The position numbers were made by a program, and so were the translations under genes. Shown here piece after piece: positions 1 to 9,471 of a DNA stretch of 64,000 nucleotides. Source of the DNA: G965276765 sp965276825 (lineage in GTDB: Bacteria > Actinomycetota > Acidimicrobiia > Acidimicrobiales > Palsa-688); the NCBI GenBank assembly GCA_965276825.1, contig OZ255630.1, positions 558,001 through 622,000 of the forward strand. Direction: 5' to 3'. The notes beneath the pieces are model-generated. The model saw nothing but the letters and a program-made list of their open reading frames with translations, had not been told where the DNA came from and searched no databases. Every line of letters begins with the position of its first letter. The stretch's first letter is position 1.

Positions 1-2
1 TC

Positions 3-1469
3 ACCCGCGGCCTGCCGGCGTCGCCCGGCGCGGCCGTCGGCCACGTCTACTTCGACGCGGCGTCGGCCATCGCCGCGTCGCGCGACGGCACCCCGGTCAT
101 CCTGGTGCGCTCCGAGACGTCCCCCGAGGACGTGGCCGGCATGATCGCCGCCCAGGGGATCCTCACCGCGCGCGGCGGCCTGGTGAGCCACGCCGCGGTC
201 GTGGCCCGCGGCTGGGGCAAGCCGGCGGTGGTCGGCGCGGAGGCGGTCAAGCTCCGGCTCAACTCGTTCCGGGTCGGCGACACGGTGGTCGAGGAGGGCG
301 ACGTGATCTCCCTCGACGGGGCCAGCGGGCAGGTGGCGCTCGGCGAGGTGGCGCTCACCACCTCGAAGCCGCCCGAGGAGTTCACGACCATCCTCGGGTG
401 GGCTGACGCCATCCGCAAGGGCCACCTCGAGGTCAGGACCAACGCCGACAACGGGCCCGACGCGGTCAACGCCAGGCAGTTCGGCGCCGAGGGGATCGGC
501 CTGTGCCGCACCGAGCACATGTTCCTCGCCGACGACCGCCTGCCCATCATGCGGGCCATGATCCTCGCGGAGAGCGACTCCGAGGAGGCCGAGGCCCTCG
601 AGCAGCTCCGGGAGGCGCAACGCTCCGACTTCATCGAGATCCTCGAGGCCATGGACGGCCTGCCGGTGAACGTGCGCCTGCTCGACCCGCCCCTGCACGA
701 GTTCCTGCCGGCCACCGACGAGCTGCAGATCAAGGCGGCCGGCGTCGGGCTGACCGCGAGCGAGGAGAAGTTGCTGGCCGCGGCCCGCTCCTGGCACGAG
801 GTCAACCCGATGATCGGCACCCGCGGGGTGCGCCTCGGTGTCCTCAAGCCCGGCCTCTACGCCATGCAGGTCCGCGCCCTCCTGCAGGCCGTGGTGGCCA
901 GGTTGGAGGCGGGGGGGAAGCCACGCGTCGAGATCATGATCCCGCTGACGGTCAGTCGGCCCGAGCTGGCTCTGGCCAGGAGCTGGGCGGTCGACGCCGT
1001 CAACGCGGTCACGTCCGAGCTGCCGGCCAAGCTGCGCCGCCGGGTCGACGTCACCGTCGGCACCATGATCGAGACGCCGCGCGCCGCGCTGCTCGCCGGC
1101 GAGATCGCCGAGGAGGCCGACTTCTTCAGCTTCGGGACCAACGACTTGACCCAGATGACCTTCGGCTTCAGCCGCGACGACGTCGAGGGGCGGATGATGA
1201 AGACCTACCTCGAGCTCGGGCTGCTCGGGCGCAACCCCTTCGAGACCATCGACGTCGACGGTGTCGGCGCCCTCGTGGAGCGCGGGGCGAGGGCCGGTCG
1301 GCAGACCACGCCGGGGCTCAAGCTCGGCGTGTGCGGGGAGCACGGGGGTGACCCCGAGTCGATCACGTTCTTCCACGCCGTCGGCGTCGACTACGTGTCC
1401 TGCTCGCCCTACCGCGTGCCGATCGCCAGGCTCGCAGCCGCCCAGGCGGTCATCGCCGCCGCTGGCTGA
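3..1469 (+). CDS. ppdK: pyruvate, phosphate dikinase, 3' part (5' end outside window)
   Basis: Interconverts pyruvate, ATP and Pi with PEP, AMP and PPi in the cytoplasm. The frame is open from base 3, so the nucleotide-binding N-terminal half lies upstream of the window. Visible first is the swivelling phosphohistidine domain, with GGLVSHAAVVARGWGKPAVVG; its phosphorylated His is encoded at 189-191. The C-terminal PEP/pyruvate TIM barrel follows, with GIGLCRTEHMF, GTRGVRLG and CGEHGGDP, whose Cys codon at 1332-1334 is the general acid/base. PPDK is favoured over PEP synthase by the TEHMF and GEHGGDP spellings. dnaG follows after 57 bp on the same strand. Confidence 0.95.
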   Translation, partial: TRGLPASPGAAVGHVYFDAASAIAASRDGTPVILVRSETSPEDVAGMIAAQGILTARGGLVSHAAVVARGWGKPAVVGAEAVKLRLNSFRVGDTVVEEGDVISLDGASGQVALGEVALTTSKPPEEFTTILGWADAIRKGHLEVRTNADNGPDAVNARQFGAEGIGLCRTEHMFLADDRLPIMRAMILAESDSEEAEALEQLREAQRSDFIEILEAMDGLPVNVRLLDPPLHEFLPATDELQIKAAGVGLTASEEKLLAAARSWHEVNPMIGTRGVRLGVLKPGLYAMQVRALLQAVVARLEAGGKPRVEIMIPLTVSRPELALARSWAVDAVNAVTSELPAKLRRRVDVTVGTMIETPRAALLAGEIAEEADFFSFGTNDLTQMTFGFSRDDVEGRMMKTYLELGLLGRNPFETIDVDGVGALVERGARAGRQTTPGLKLGVCGEHGGDPESITFFHAVGVDYVSCSPYRVPIARLAAAQAVIAAAG

Positions 1470-1526
1470 GGGCGTGCTCGGTCGTCGCGCGGTGGTCCCA
1501 GGGTGGCGTGGCCCTAGGGTGACGCC

Positions 1527-3527
1527 GTGGGGATCGTCGACGAGGACATCGCCCGGGTCAGGGCGGCGACCGACTTCGTCGGCCTGGTCAGCGAGCACCT
1601 GGCCCTGAAGCGGGTCGGGCTGCGCTGGATCGGACTGTGCCCGTTCCACACCGAGAAGAGCCCGAGCTTCAGCGTCAACGCCGAGGAGGGCCTGTACTAC
1701 TGCTTCGGCTGCCAGGCCAGGGGCGACGCCATCACCTTCGTCCGCGAGATCGAGCAGCTCGACTTCGCCGAGGCGGTCGAGAAGCTGGCCGGCCGAGTGG
1801 GCATCGCGCTGCGCTACGACAACGATGACGGGGGCCGGGAGCACCAGCGGCTGCGCCGGGTCCACGAGACGCTCGCCGCCGCCGTGGCCTGGTACCACGA
1901 CCAGCTCCTCTCGGCGCGCGAGCACGGTGCCGGCAACGCCAGGCACTACCTGCGCCACGAGCGCGGCTACGACGCCGACGTGGTCCGGCGCTACCAGCTC
2001 GGCTGGGCCCCCGACGGCTGGGACCACCTCGTCCGGGCCCTCCGGCTCCCGGCCGCCGCGCTGGTCGACGCCGGCCTGGCCACCCTCGGCGACCGCGAGC
2101 GGGCCACCGACTTCTTCCGTGGCCGGCTGCTGTTCCCGATCTTCGACCCGTCCGGCCGACCGATCGGCGCCGGCGGGCGCATCCTGCCCGGCGGCCGGGG
2201 CCCCAAGTACAAGAACACCTCGGGCACCGCGGTCTACGACAAGAGCCGGGTGCTCTACGGCCTCAACTGGGCCAAGGGCGACATCGCCCGCAAGGACCGC
2301 GTGGTGGTCTGCGAGGGCTACACCGACGTGATCGGCCTGCAGCTGGCCGGCATCGGCGAGGCGGTCGCCACCTGCGGCACCGCCCTGGCCGACGGCCACG
2401 TGCGCCTCTTGACCAAGTACGCCAGGCGCATCGTGTTGGCCTACGACGCCGATGCCGCCGGGCAGTCCGCGGCCGACCGCTTCTACGCGTGGGAGCAGCG
2501 CTTCGACGCCGACATCCGCGTCGCCGCCCTCCCAGGCGGCTCGGATCCCGCCGACCTGGCCAGGTCCGATCCTGCCGCCCTGGAGCGGGCCATCGACGGG
2601 GCCAGGCCGTTTCTCTCCTTCCAGCTCGAGCGGCTCTTCGCCCGCGCCGACCTGGCCAGCGCCGAGGGGAGGGCCAAGGCGGCCACCGAGGCGGTCGGCT
2701 ACGTGCGAACCCACCCCAACGAGCTGGTCAGGGACCAGTACCTGATGGAGATCGCCGACCGCTGCCGGCTGTCACCCGACCGGCTCCGCACCCTGCCGGC
2801 GACGCCACCGCCGTCGCCGGAGGCGTCGTCACGGTCGAGGGGCCCCCGCCACGGTGACGAGCCTCCACCCGCCCGCGTCCACCCCCAGGTGAGCGACGGC
2901 CCTCCCGTCCCCGGGGCGGAGCTGATCGCCCTGCGACTGGCCGTCCACGACCCCGGCTCGATCGCCGACCGGATCGAGGCGGTGCTGTTCTCCCACGCCA
3001 CCAGCAGGGCGGCGTTCGACGCCCTGGCCGCAGCCGACACGCTCGGCGACGCCATCGCCGACGCTGTTCCCGTGGTCGCCGACCTGCTCAACCGGCTGGC
3101 CGTCGAGGAGTGCGACGAGGATCCCGACGACGTGATGGTGCGGCTGGTGGAGACGGCCGGCAAACGGGCGCAGGGCGAGCTGCACCAGGAGATGCGCGCC
3201 GCCGCCCCGCCCGACCAGGCGAGCTATGCGGCGAGCGTCGGCTGGCTCAAGCTCACCGTCGAGGCGCTGCGCACCCCCGACGGCACGGCCGTGTCGGCCA
3301 CCGTGGACCCCGAGCTCGGGGCCGAACGACGCCTGGTGGCGTGGCTCGTGGCCCGCAGCCAGGCCGACGGCGGGGCCCGGGATGCCGACCTCGCCGGCGT
3401 CGACGGTGCCGGTCCCGGCGCGGCGGTGCCGGATGTGGCGGTGCCGGATGTGGCGGTGTCGGACGTGGCGGTGTCGGACGTGGCGGTAGGGCCCCCGTTG
3501 GTCGAGGGCGCAGGCCCGGCGCGATGA
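1527..3527 (+). CDS. dnaG: DNA primase DnaG
   Basis: Synthesises RNA primers at the replication fork. The 666-residue protein starts with GTG at 1527. The CHC2 zinc finger is complete: C38, H41, C59 and C62 in [11 protein letters not shown] and [11 protein letters not shown]. The catalytic core with its TOPRIM fold follows, including CEGYTDV (Glu near residue 262) and AYDADAAG (Asp pair near 306-308). The helicase-interacting C-terminal region is poorly conserved and ends in a short Val-Ala-Val-Pro/Ser-Asp repeat tail not expected in primases. The stop overlaps the ATG of the sigma factor gene (ATGA), so the two are translationally coupled, like the classical dnaG-rpoD macromolecular synthesis operon. 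Confidence 0.96.
   Translation: MGIVDEDIARVRAATDFVGLVSEHLALKRVGLRWIGLCPFHTEKSPSFSVNAEEGLYYCFGCQARGDAITFVREIEQLDFAEAVEKLAGRVGIALRYDNDDGGREHQRLRRVHETLAAAVAWYHDQLLSAREHGAGNARHYLRHERGYDADVVRRYQLGWAPDGWDHLVRALRLPAAALVDAGLATLGDRERATDFFRGRLLFPIFDPSGRPIGAGGRILPGGRGPKYKNTSGTAVYDKSRVLYGLNWAKGDIARKDRVVVCEGYTDVIGLQLAGIGEAVATCGTALADGHVRLLTKYARRIVLAYDADAAGQSAADRFYAWEQRFDADIRVAALPGGSDPADLARSDPAALERAIDGARPFLSFQLERLFARADLASAEGRAKAATEAVGYVRTHPNELVRDQYLMEIADRCRLSPDRLRTLPATPPPSPEASSRSRGPRHGDEPPPARVHPQVSDGPPVPGAELIALRLAVHDPGSIADRIEAVLFSHATSRAAFDALAAADTLGDAIADAVPVVADLLNRLAVEECDEDPDDVMVRLVETAGKRAQGELHQEMRAAAPPDQASYAASVGWLKLTVEALRTPDGTAVSATVDPELGAERRLVAWLVARSQADGGARDADLAGVDGAGPGAAVPDVAVPDVAVSDVAVSDVAVGPPLVEGAGPAR
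3422..3487 (+). repeat. 15-bp tandem repeat inside the dnaG 3' end
   Basis: Four consecutive 15-bp units encode Val-Ala-Val-Pro-Asp twice and then Val-Ala-Val-Ser-Asp twice at the DnaG C-terminus. The period is a multiple of three, so unit gain or loss keeps the frame. The two unit variants occur as adjacent pairs, which suggests stepwise duplication by slippage. Confidence 0.9.
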
Positions 3528-4594
3528 CCACGGGCCACGCTCAGCCGTTCACCGCCGAAGGCGGACCGGCGCCTCCGGGCGCGACCCGGCCGCTCGACCC
3601 TCCGGCCGCCAGGGCCGCAAGCGTGCGCCGCCGGCCGCCGAGCAAGCCCGGCGCGGAGGGGACCGAGTCGGGCAGCGACCCGGTGCGCACGTACCTGCGC
3701 GAGATCGGCCGGGTGCCGCTGCTCAGCGGACCGGAGGAGGTCGCGCTGGCCCGGTGCGTGGAGGAGGGCCTGGCCGCCTCGGCGCGCCTCGCGACCCGTT
3801 CCCGCAACGGGGGCGCGCCACCCGACGACACCACCACCGCCACCGACGAGCGACGGCGCGTCGAGGGGGTGGCGGCCAAGCGGCTGCTGGTCGAGGCCAA
3901 CCTGCGCCTGGTCGTGTCGATCGCCAAGCGGCACCGCAACCGGGGCATGGCCTTTCTCGACCTGATCCAGGAGGGCAACCTCGGGCTGATGCGGGCCGTC
4001 GAGAAGTTCGACTACACCAAGGGCTTCAAGTTCTCCACCTACGCCACCTGGTGGATCCGCCAGGCCATCGCCCGGGCCATCGCCGATCAGGCGAGGACCA
4101 TCCGCGTGCCGGTCCACATGGTCGAGACCATCAACAAGGTGGTGCGGGCGCAGCGCCAGCTCCTCCAGGAGCTCGGCCACGAGCCGAGCATCGACGAGGT
4201 GGCGGCGCGCGTCGAGACCACCCCGGGCAAGGTGCGGGAGATCCTGCGGGCCAGCCAGGAGACCGTCTCGCTCGAGCAGCCGCTCGGCGACGACGACTTC
4301 AGCCTGTCGGACCTGATCGCCGACGACACCGCCGTCGCCCCTTCCGACGCGGCCGCGAGGGCCATGCTCAACGAGGCCATCGGCGCGGCCCTCGGCGAGC
4401 TGACCCCGAGGGAGCGGGAGGTGGTCAGACTCCGCTTCGGCCTCGACGACGGCCAGATGCGCACCCTCGAGGAGGTCGGCAAGGCCTTCGGCGTCACCCG
4501 GGAGCGGATCCGCCAGATCGAGTCCAAGACCCTCGCCAAGCTCAGGAACCCGGGCCAGCACGGCCACCTGCGCGACTACCTCGACGGGCCCTGA
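3524..4594 (+). CDS. rpoD: principal RNA polymerase sigma-70 factor
   Basis: Directs RNA polymerase to housekeeping promoters. I place the start at ATG 3524, overlapping the dnaG stop by 4 bp, giving 356 residues. Region 1.2 is [19 protein letters not shown]. Region 2 includes [18 protein letters not shown] and [20 protein letters not shown]. Region 3 follows with RIPVHMVE-type sequence, and region 4.2 has [18 protein letters not shown]. The protein is shorter than most actinobacterial SigA/HrdB proteins because the long region 1.1 extension is missing; the N-terminal 60 residues are Pro/Ala-rich instead. Position behind dnaG and complete core regions favour the primary sigma factor over a SigB-type paralogue. 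Confidence 0.93.
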   Translation: MTTGHAQPFTAEGGPAPPGATRPLDPPAARAASVRRRPPSKPGAEGTESGSDPVRTYLREIGRVPLLSGPEEVALARCVEEGLAASARLATRSRNGGAPPDDTTTATDERRRVEGVAAKRLLVEANLRLVVSIAKRHRNRGMAFLDLIQEGNLGLMRAVEKFDYTKGFKFSTYATWWIRQAIARAIADQARTIRVPVHMVETINKVVRAQRQLLQELGHEPSIDEVAARVETTPGKVREILRASQETVSLEQPLGDDDFSLSDLIADDTAVAPSDAAARAMLNEAIGAALGELTPREREVVRLRFGLDDGQMRTLEEVGKAFGVTRERIRQIESKTLAKLRNPGQHGHLRDYLDGP

Positions 4595-4657
4595 TCCCCT
4601 CCACGAGTGCCGGCTCGGCCGTCGACGGGCGGTGGTAGGGTCTGCCCCGCTGTCCGT

Positions 4658-4733
4658 TCCGGGGTAGCTCAACCGGCAGAGCAAGTGGCTGTTAACCACT
4701 AGGTTGGGGGTTCGAGTCCCTCCCCCGGAGCCA
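4658..4733 (+). tRNA. tRNA-Asn (GTT)
   Basis: A 76-nt cloverleaf with a TCCGGGG/CCCCGGA acceptor stem, D-arm GCTC...GAGC, anticodon loop CTGTTAA with GTT at 4691-4693, T-loop TTCGAGT and G discriminator. The 3' CCA is encoded. Confidence 0.95.
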
Positions 4734-4786
4734 GGCGGCGCGACGGGTCCGGGCGCCGGCGGGGTTGGTCGGTAGCATCGCCGGCG

Positions 4787-6001
4787 ATGACCGACCATGG
4801 CGACCTCGAGCGGGCCGACACCGATCTGGCGACCCTGCGCGACCGGGTCCACGCGGCGGTGGCCGCGCTGCTCGTGTCCAAGGGGGCCGGCTACCGCGCC
4901 ACGGTGCTCGGGGCGGGCAGCAACGACCTGGAGTCCGGCCGCCGCTTCCTCGAGGTGCTCGCCGAAGGCGGCTACGCCGTGCCGACGTGGCCGGTCGAGC
5001 ACGGCGGGATGGGATTGCCGCGTGACCGGGCCGACGTGGTGGCCAGCGTGCTCGACCACTTCGAGGCTCCCGACATGTACCCGTTTCTCGTCGGCCTCGA
5101 CCTGATCGGCCCGACCATCCTCGCCCACGGCACCGAGGAGCAGAAGGCCAGGTGGCTGCCGCCCATGCGCGACGGCAGGGAGATCTGGTGCCAGGGCTTC
5201 TCCGAGCCCGACGCGGGCTCCGACCTGGCCAACCTCAAGTGCCGCGCCGAGCGTCGGGAGGACGGCTGGCACCTCACCGGCTCGAAGGTGTGGACCAGCC
5301 GGGCCCACTACTCGGAGCGGTGCCTGCTGCTCGCCCGCCACGACGTGTCGGTCCCCAAGCACGCCGGCATCGTCGCCTTCGGCCTCGACATGGCCGCTCC
5401 CGGGGTCGAGGTCAGGCCCCTGGTGCAGATGAACGGCGACGCCCACTTCAACGAGGTCTTCCTCGACGACGTCGTCGTGGCCGACACCGACCGCATCGGC
5501 CGGCCCGGCGAGGGCTGGCGGGTGGCGCTGACCTGCCTCAGCTTCGAGCGGGGCTCGCTCGCCGGCGATCTCGGCGTGTCACTCGACCAGCTCCGCGAGC
5601 TGGCCGACGCCACCGGCATCGACGCCCGCCCGGCCACCAGGGACCGCATGGTGCGCGCCGCCGTCGACCTGCGGGTCCTGCAGATGACCGCCCTGCGGGC
5701 CAGGGCGGCGCGGGCCGCCGGCCGGCCCCCCGGGCCTGAGGACTCGGGAGCCAAGATCGGCACCAGCCGACTGATCAAGGAGGTCGCCAGCCTGGCCCTC
5801 GAGGCCGAGGCGGCCGCCGGCGTGGTGGGCCCGCCGGGCGCCGACCCGTGGCAGACCATGTTCGGCGTCAGCCCTTCACTGTCCATCCGAGGTGGGAGCG
5901 ACGAGATCCAGCACAACATCCTCGGCGAGCGGGTGCTCGGGCTGCCCACCGAGCCACGGGTGGACAAGGGCAGGCCTTTCAGCGACCGCCCGGACCGCTG
6001 A
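4787..6001 (+). CDS. acyl-CoA dehydrogenase
   Basis: FAD-dependent alpha,beta-dehydrogenation of an acyl-CoA. The 404-residue product has the N-terminal helical domain, then the FAD-contacting middle beta domain with WCQGFSEPDAGSDLANL and GSKVWTSRAHY, then the C-terminal helical bundle ending in RGGSDEIQHNILGERVLGL, the usual flavin/nucleotide contact. ATG 4787 lies 53 bp after tRNA-Asn. It resembles the multi-copy actinobacterial ACADs used on steroid side chains or branched acyl-CoAs; substrate cannot be told. The SDR gene downstream points the opposite way. Confidence 0.9.
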   Translation: MTDHGDLERADTDLATLRDRVHAAVAALLVSKGAGYRATVLGAGSNDLESGRRFLEVLAEGGYAVPTWPVEHGGMGLPRDRADVVASVLDHFEAPDMYPFLVGLDLIGPTILAHGTEEQKARWLPPMRDGREIWCQGFSEPDAGSDLANLKCRAERREDGWHLTGSKVWTSRAHYSERCLLLARHDVSVPKHAGIVAFGLDMAAPGVEVRPLVQMNGDAHFNEVFLDDVVVADTDRIGRPGEGWRVALTCLSFERGSLAGDLGVSLDQLRELADATGIDARPATRDRMVRAAVDLRVLQMTALRARAARAAGRPPGPEDSGAKIGTSRLIKEVASLALEAEAAAGVVGPPGADPWQTMFGVSPSLSIRGGSDEIQHNILGERVLGLPTEPRVDKGRPFSDRPDR

Positions 6002-6029
6002 GCGGCCCCGTCAAGCGGCCCCGGCGCGG

Positions 6030-6860
6030 CTACCGCCGGCGACGGGCGCCGCGCACGAGGATGCGCTTGTAGAGCCCGGCGGGCAGGCGCGACACCAGGT
6101 CGATGACCTTGGCGTCGGGGCCGATCAGCGCCCGGCGCCTGTCGGCCGCCACCGCTGCGAGGATCTGGCGGGCCGCCTTTTCGGGGCTGGTGAGCAGCAG
6201 CTTGTCGAAGCCGGCCCGCGCCGCCTCGGGCTCCTCGCCGAGCTCGGTGACGCTGTCGTCGATCCTGGCCCGCTTGGCGATGTTGGTCCTGATCCCGCCG
6301 GGGTGGACCGTCGTCGACGACACGTTCGCCCCCTCGGTTTCGAGCTCGATCCGCAGGGCGTCGGTGAAGCCCCGCACGGCGAACTTGGCCGCGTTGTAGG
6401 CCGACTGCGACGGGATGGCGATCAGGCCGAACACGCTCGACATGTTGACCACGTGCCCCTCGCCCGCCGCCCTGAGGTGGGGCAGGAAGGCCTTGGTGCC
6501 GTAGACCACTCCCCAGAAGTTGATCCCCATCAGCCACTCGATGTCCTCGTAGGACATCCCCTCCACCGTGGCGCCGAGGGCGACGCCGGCGTTGTTGAAG
6601 ATGAGGTTGACCCGACCGTGCGCGTCGACCACCCGGTCCGACCAGGCGTACATCGCCTCGCGGTCGGCGACGTCGAGGCGCGCCGAGGTGACCTTCACCC
6701 CGACGCCCTCGCAGAGGGTGACCGTCTCGGCCAGGCCGATCTCGTCGATGTCGGACAGGGCCAGCTCGGTGCCGCGCCCGGCGAGGTCGCGAGCGAGGGC
6801 CCGGCCGATGCCGGACCCGGCTCCGGTGATGGCCGCCACGCGGCCGTCGAAGTCCTTCAC
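6030..6860 (-). CDS. short-chain dehydrogenase/reductase
   Basis: NAD(P)-dependent oxidoreductase of the classical SDR family, 276 residues. The Rossmann glycine motif is TGAGSGIG, followed by NNAG, a catalytic Ser in MSSVFG and YNAAK. The end is arginine-rich. A GAGGAGG ribosome site sits just ahead of the GTG start at 6860. The flavin-monooxygenase remnant ends 16 bp upstream on the same strand, so the gene was probably the second member of a monooxygenase-SDR operon whose promoter is now lost. Substrate unknown. Confidence 0.9.
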   Translation of the reverse strand: MKDFDGRVAAITGAGSGIGRALARDLAGRGTELALSDIDEIGLAETVTLCEGVGVKVTSARLDVADREAMYAWSDRVVDAHGRVNLIFNNAGVALGATVEGMSYEDIEWLMGINFWGVVYGTKAFLPHLRAAGEGHVVNMSSVFGLIAIPSQSAYNAAKFAVRGFTDALRIELETEGANVSSTTVHPGGIRTNIAKRARIDDSVTELGEEPEAARAGFDKLLLTSPEKAARQILAAVAADRRRALIGPDAKVIDLVSRLPAGLYKRILVRGARRRR

Positions 6861-6876
6861 GGGGTGGTGATCCTCC

Positions 6877-7090
6877 TCAGGAGGCGGCCGCAGCCGATTG
6901 GCGGGCGGGGTCGAAGAAGACCATGGCGTCGTCGTCGATGCCGCCGAGCTCGAGGGTCCACGAGGCGTTGGTGTACCCGATGGCGATGGCCAGGTTGGGC
7001 ACGTCCTCGAGCATCATGCCCTTGTAGGTCAGCTTGCTCGGCAGGTCGACGGCCTCGCCGTCGAGCGACAGGGCGATCCCCAGGACGCCG
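6877..7090 (-). pseudogene. C-terminal remnant of a flavin-containing monooxygenase
   Basis: About 65 codons remain, ending in a sequence typical of class B flavin monooxygenase/Baeyer-Villiger C-termini: [20 protein letters not shown] followed by [11 protein letters not shown]. The FAD- and NADPH-binding domains (normally several hundred residues) are absent. Recognisable similarity stops near 7080-7095, where a TetR fragment on the other strand begins. The stop codon is intact and the SDR gene follows directly. The end near 7090 is approximate. Confidence 0.75.
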
Positions 7091-7094
7091 CCGG

Positions 7095-7536
7095 CGTGAT
7101 CGACGAGGGCCTCTCGAGCGCCGTGGACGGGCCGGACCGGCCGGGGGAGTACCGAGCCGACTGGCGCCAGGCGCTGTTCTTCTCCCTGATCGAGGCCCTG
7201 GAGCGCCACCCGCTGGCCCGCCGGCTCCTCGCCGGCCTCGAGCCGGAGGTGACCGACCGCGTCCTCGAGATCCCGGCCCTGGCCGAGCTGCGCAAGGGGT
7301 GCGCCGAGCGGCTGCGGGCCGAGCAGCTCGGCGGCCATGCCCGGACCGACTTCGATCCGGTGGTGATGGCCAACGGTGTCGTTGCCATCATGTTGTCGCT
7401 GCTCATGTCGGTCGTGCAGCTCGGCGACGCCGCCGTGGTCTACAGCGCCGACGTGTCGGCCGTCTTCGAGGCGGCCATCGGGGCCGGCCGGCGCGCACCG
7501 AGGCAGACCGGCCGGTCGGCGGACCCCGGGGCGTAG
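7095..7536 (+). pseudogene. C-terminal remnant of a TetR-family regulator
   Basis: The plus strand encodes a TetR ligand-domain C-terminus: [18 protein letters not shown], then [18 protein letters not shown] and [17 protein letters not shown], ending at a TAG at 7536. No helix-turn-helix N-terminus exists; upstream sequence is the antisense of the monooxygenase remnant. TetR genes of this kind usually sit divergent from the oxidoreductase they control, so one deletion would have removed both 5' halves and the shared promoter. The start near 7095 is approximate. Confidence 0.7.
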
Positions 7537-7731
7537 CCCACCTCGTTCCCTTCGCTCGGCGTCAGGACTCCTCGTCCGCCGCCGGGGGTGCGCCCTCCGA
7601 AGCCTTGCCGCCGGCACGCGGGGCGGGGTCCGCGCTCGCACCCTCCGGTGCGTCGGTCGACCACCCCGGGTCGGGCCCGGACCAGTCCGTCAGGCGGTGG
7701 GCGTGCAGGCAGGTGGGCGTCCAGCTACCTG

Positions 7732-7748
7732 TTGCGTCCAGGTTGCAT
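7732..7748. promoter_or_regulatory. candidate Nur (nickel-responsive Fur) box
   Basis: TTGCGT-N5-TTGCAT lies 41 bp ahead of the nickel transporter start. It fits the Nur consensus described in Streptomyces (tTGCaa-N5-ttGCAA) with the correct 5-bp spacing and 9 of 12 positions. A Fur-family gene directly downstream of the transporter makes nickel-dependent repression plausible. Confidence 0.55.
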
Positions 7749-7789
7749 CTACGGTTGACCCGGTACGTCGACCGCCAAGGAGCGCCCCG

Positions 7790-8923
7790 ATGGCCGCTGT
7801 CACCGAACGCCCGCCTGTCTCTCGACTCACGGCGGTCAAGGGCGCCCTGACCACCAGGGAGTGGGCCAGGGCGGCCGGGATGACCGGCTTCGTGGTCGCC
7901 CTCCACGTCGTCGGCTTCGCCCTGCTCGTCCTCGGCGCCTCCCACCACTACCACCTGGACGCCAAGACGACCTTCGGGATCGGGACCGGCACGCTCGCCT
8001 ACACCCTGGGGATGCGCCACGCCTTCGACGCCGACCACATCTCGGCCATCGACAACACCACGCGCAAGCTCATGTCCGAGGGCAAGCGGCCCCTCTCCGT
8101 CGGCTTCTTCTTCTCGCTCGGCCACTCCTCGGTGGTGTTCGTGCTCTCGGTCCTCCTCAACTTCGGGATCCGGGCGCTCAACCAGGGCGTCAAGAACAAC
8201 TCGTCGGGTCTGCACCACTACACCGGTCTCTTCGGCACCGCCGTCTCCGGGGCGTTCCTGTACCTCATCGCCATCCTCAACGTGATCATCCTGGTGTCGA
8301 TCGTGCGCATGTTCCTCGAGATGCGCCGCGGCACCTTCGACGAGGAGGAGATGGAGCGCCAGCTCAACTCCCGGGGCATGTTGAACCGGTTCTTCGGCCC
8401 CATGGCCCGCAAGATCGACACGCCGTGGAAGATGTACCCGATCGGCTTCCTGTTCGGCCTGGGCTTCGACACCGCCACCGAGGTCGGCCTGCTGATCCTC
8501 GCCAGCTCGGCCGTCGTGGGCGGGCTGCCGTTCTGGGCCGTCCTCTCGCTCCCGATCCTCTTCGCCGCCGGGATGTCGCTGCTCGACACGGCCGACGGCG
8601 TGTTGATGAACTTCGCCTACGGGTGGGCGTTCTTCAACCCGATCCGCAAGGTGTACTACAACATCACCATCACGGGCCTGTCCGTCGCGGTCGCCTTCGT
8701 CATCGGCACGATCGAGCTTCTCTCCGTCCTCCAGGGCCAGCTCAACCTCACCGGCGGGATCTGGTCGTTCTCCTCCAGGTTCAACATCAACCACGCCGGG
8801 TTCTTCATCGTCGGGGTCTTCGTGGTCACCTGGGTCGTCGCCCTGGCGATCTGGCGCTTCGGCAAGGTCGAGTCCCGATGGCAGCGCCACGCCGCGGACG
8901 CCAGAGCCGCTCGGGCCGACTGA
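7790..8923 (+). CDS. NiCoT-family nickel/cobalt transporter
   Basis: Inner-membrane permease for Ni2+ and/or Co2+ (HoxN/NixA family). I start it at ATG 7790, preceded by AAGGAG; 377 residues. The family signature RHAFDADHISAIDNTTRK is in transmembrane segment II, followed by FSLGHSSVVF and LGFDTATEVGLL, with about eight hydrophobic segments. The cytoplasmic loop before LGFDT is charged (EEEMERQL). It lies 4 bp ahead of a Fur-family gene and behind a Nur-like box, so it is probably a nickel-repressed importer. Metal preference between Ni and Co cannot be fixed from sequence. Confidence 0.93.
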   Translation: MAAVTERPPVSRLTAVKGALTTREWARAAGMTGFVVALHVVGFALLVLGASHHYHLDAKTTFGIGTGTLAYTLGMRHAFDADHISAIDNTTRKLMSEGKRPLSVGFFFSLGHSSVVFVLSVLLNFGIRALNQGVKNNSSGLHHYTGLFGTAVSGAFLYLIAILNVIILVSIVRMFLEMRRGTFDEEEMERQLNSRGMLNRFFGPMARKIDTPWKMYPIGFLFGLGFDTATEVGLLILASSAVVGGLPFWAVLSLPILFAAGMSLLDTADGVLMNFAYGWAFFNPIRKVYYNITITGLSVAVAFVIGTIELLSVLQGQLNLTGGIWSFSSRFNINHAGFFIVGVFVVTWVVALAIWRFGKVESRWQRHAADARAARAD

Positions 8924-8927
8924 TCCG

Positions 8928-9392
8928 ATGAGCACCCGAGCCCAGGCTCCGGCCTCCGATCGCAGCACCGAGGAGATCGTGGCCCGGCTGCGGGCCCACG
9001 GCGGGCGCATCACCGCCACCCGGCGAGCCACGCTCGAGGTCCTCGCGACCGGCGACCACCGCCACCTCAGCGCAGAGGCGATCGCCGCCGAGGTCCACCA
9101 GCGGTACCCCGAGGTCGCCCCTTCGACCATCTACCGGACCCTCGCCGCCTTCGAGGACCTCGGCATCGTCACCCATGTCCACCTGGGCCACGGGCCCTCC
9201 ACCTTCCACCTGGCCGGCCAGTCCCACCGGCATCTGGTCTGTCGGACCTGTGGCCGCGTCACCGAGATCCCCGGGGACGAGCTCGCCGCGCTCAGCGACC
9301 ACCTGGCCAGCAAGTACGGGTTCTCCGTCGCCTCGGAGCACTTCGCGCTCATCGGCGACTGCCGGGCGTGCGTGGCCGCCGGCGAGGGGTGA
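8928..9392 (+). CDS. Fur-family metalloregulator, probably Nur-type
   Basis: A 154-residue Fur-superfamily repressor. The N-terminal winged helix contains RITATRRATLEVL and YPEVAPSTIYRTLAAFEDLG. The C-terminal dimerisation/metal domain has the HVHLGHGPSTFHL and SHRHLVCRTCGRV stretches, with the first CxxC zinc pair, and a final CRAC pair near residues 145-148. It follows the NiCoT gene after 4 bp (ATG 8928) and is probably co-transcribed. Context and the upstream box suggest nickel sensing, but Zur or Fur specificity is not excluded. Confidence 0.85.
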   Translation: MSTRAQAPASDRSTEEIVARLRAHGGRITATRRATLEVLATGDHRHLSAEAIAAEVHQRYPEVAPSTIYRTLAAFEDLGIVTHVHLGHGPSTFHLAGQSHRHLVCRTCGRVTEIPGDELAALSDHLASKYGFSVASEHFALIGDCRACVAAGEG

Positions 9393-9471
9393 CCGGAACC
9401 TCTCGGGCCGTCCGGGCGTCGTCTACGAGGACCCGGCCCCACCCGGGCCAGGTCCGGAGGAGAGACGCACC

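Noticed and set aside
3224..5446. Very long open frame on the minus strand across dnaG, rpoD, tRNA-Asn and the dehydrogenase gene
   Set aside because: It is antisense to genes with certain identity, crosses a tRNA and shows no family motif; high GC leaves such frames open by chance.
7562..7700. Acidic minus-strand frame end upstream of the nickel transporter, considered as a protein C-terminus
   Set aside because: The frame runs antisense through the transporter and regulator genes with no motif.
7731..7757. Three GTTG direct repeats 11-12 bp apart upstream of the nickel transporter
   Set aside because: Too short to be significant; the Nur-type dyad explains two of them better.
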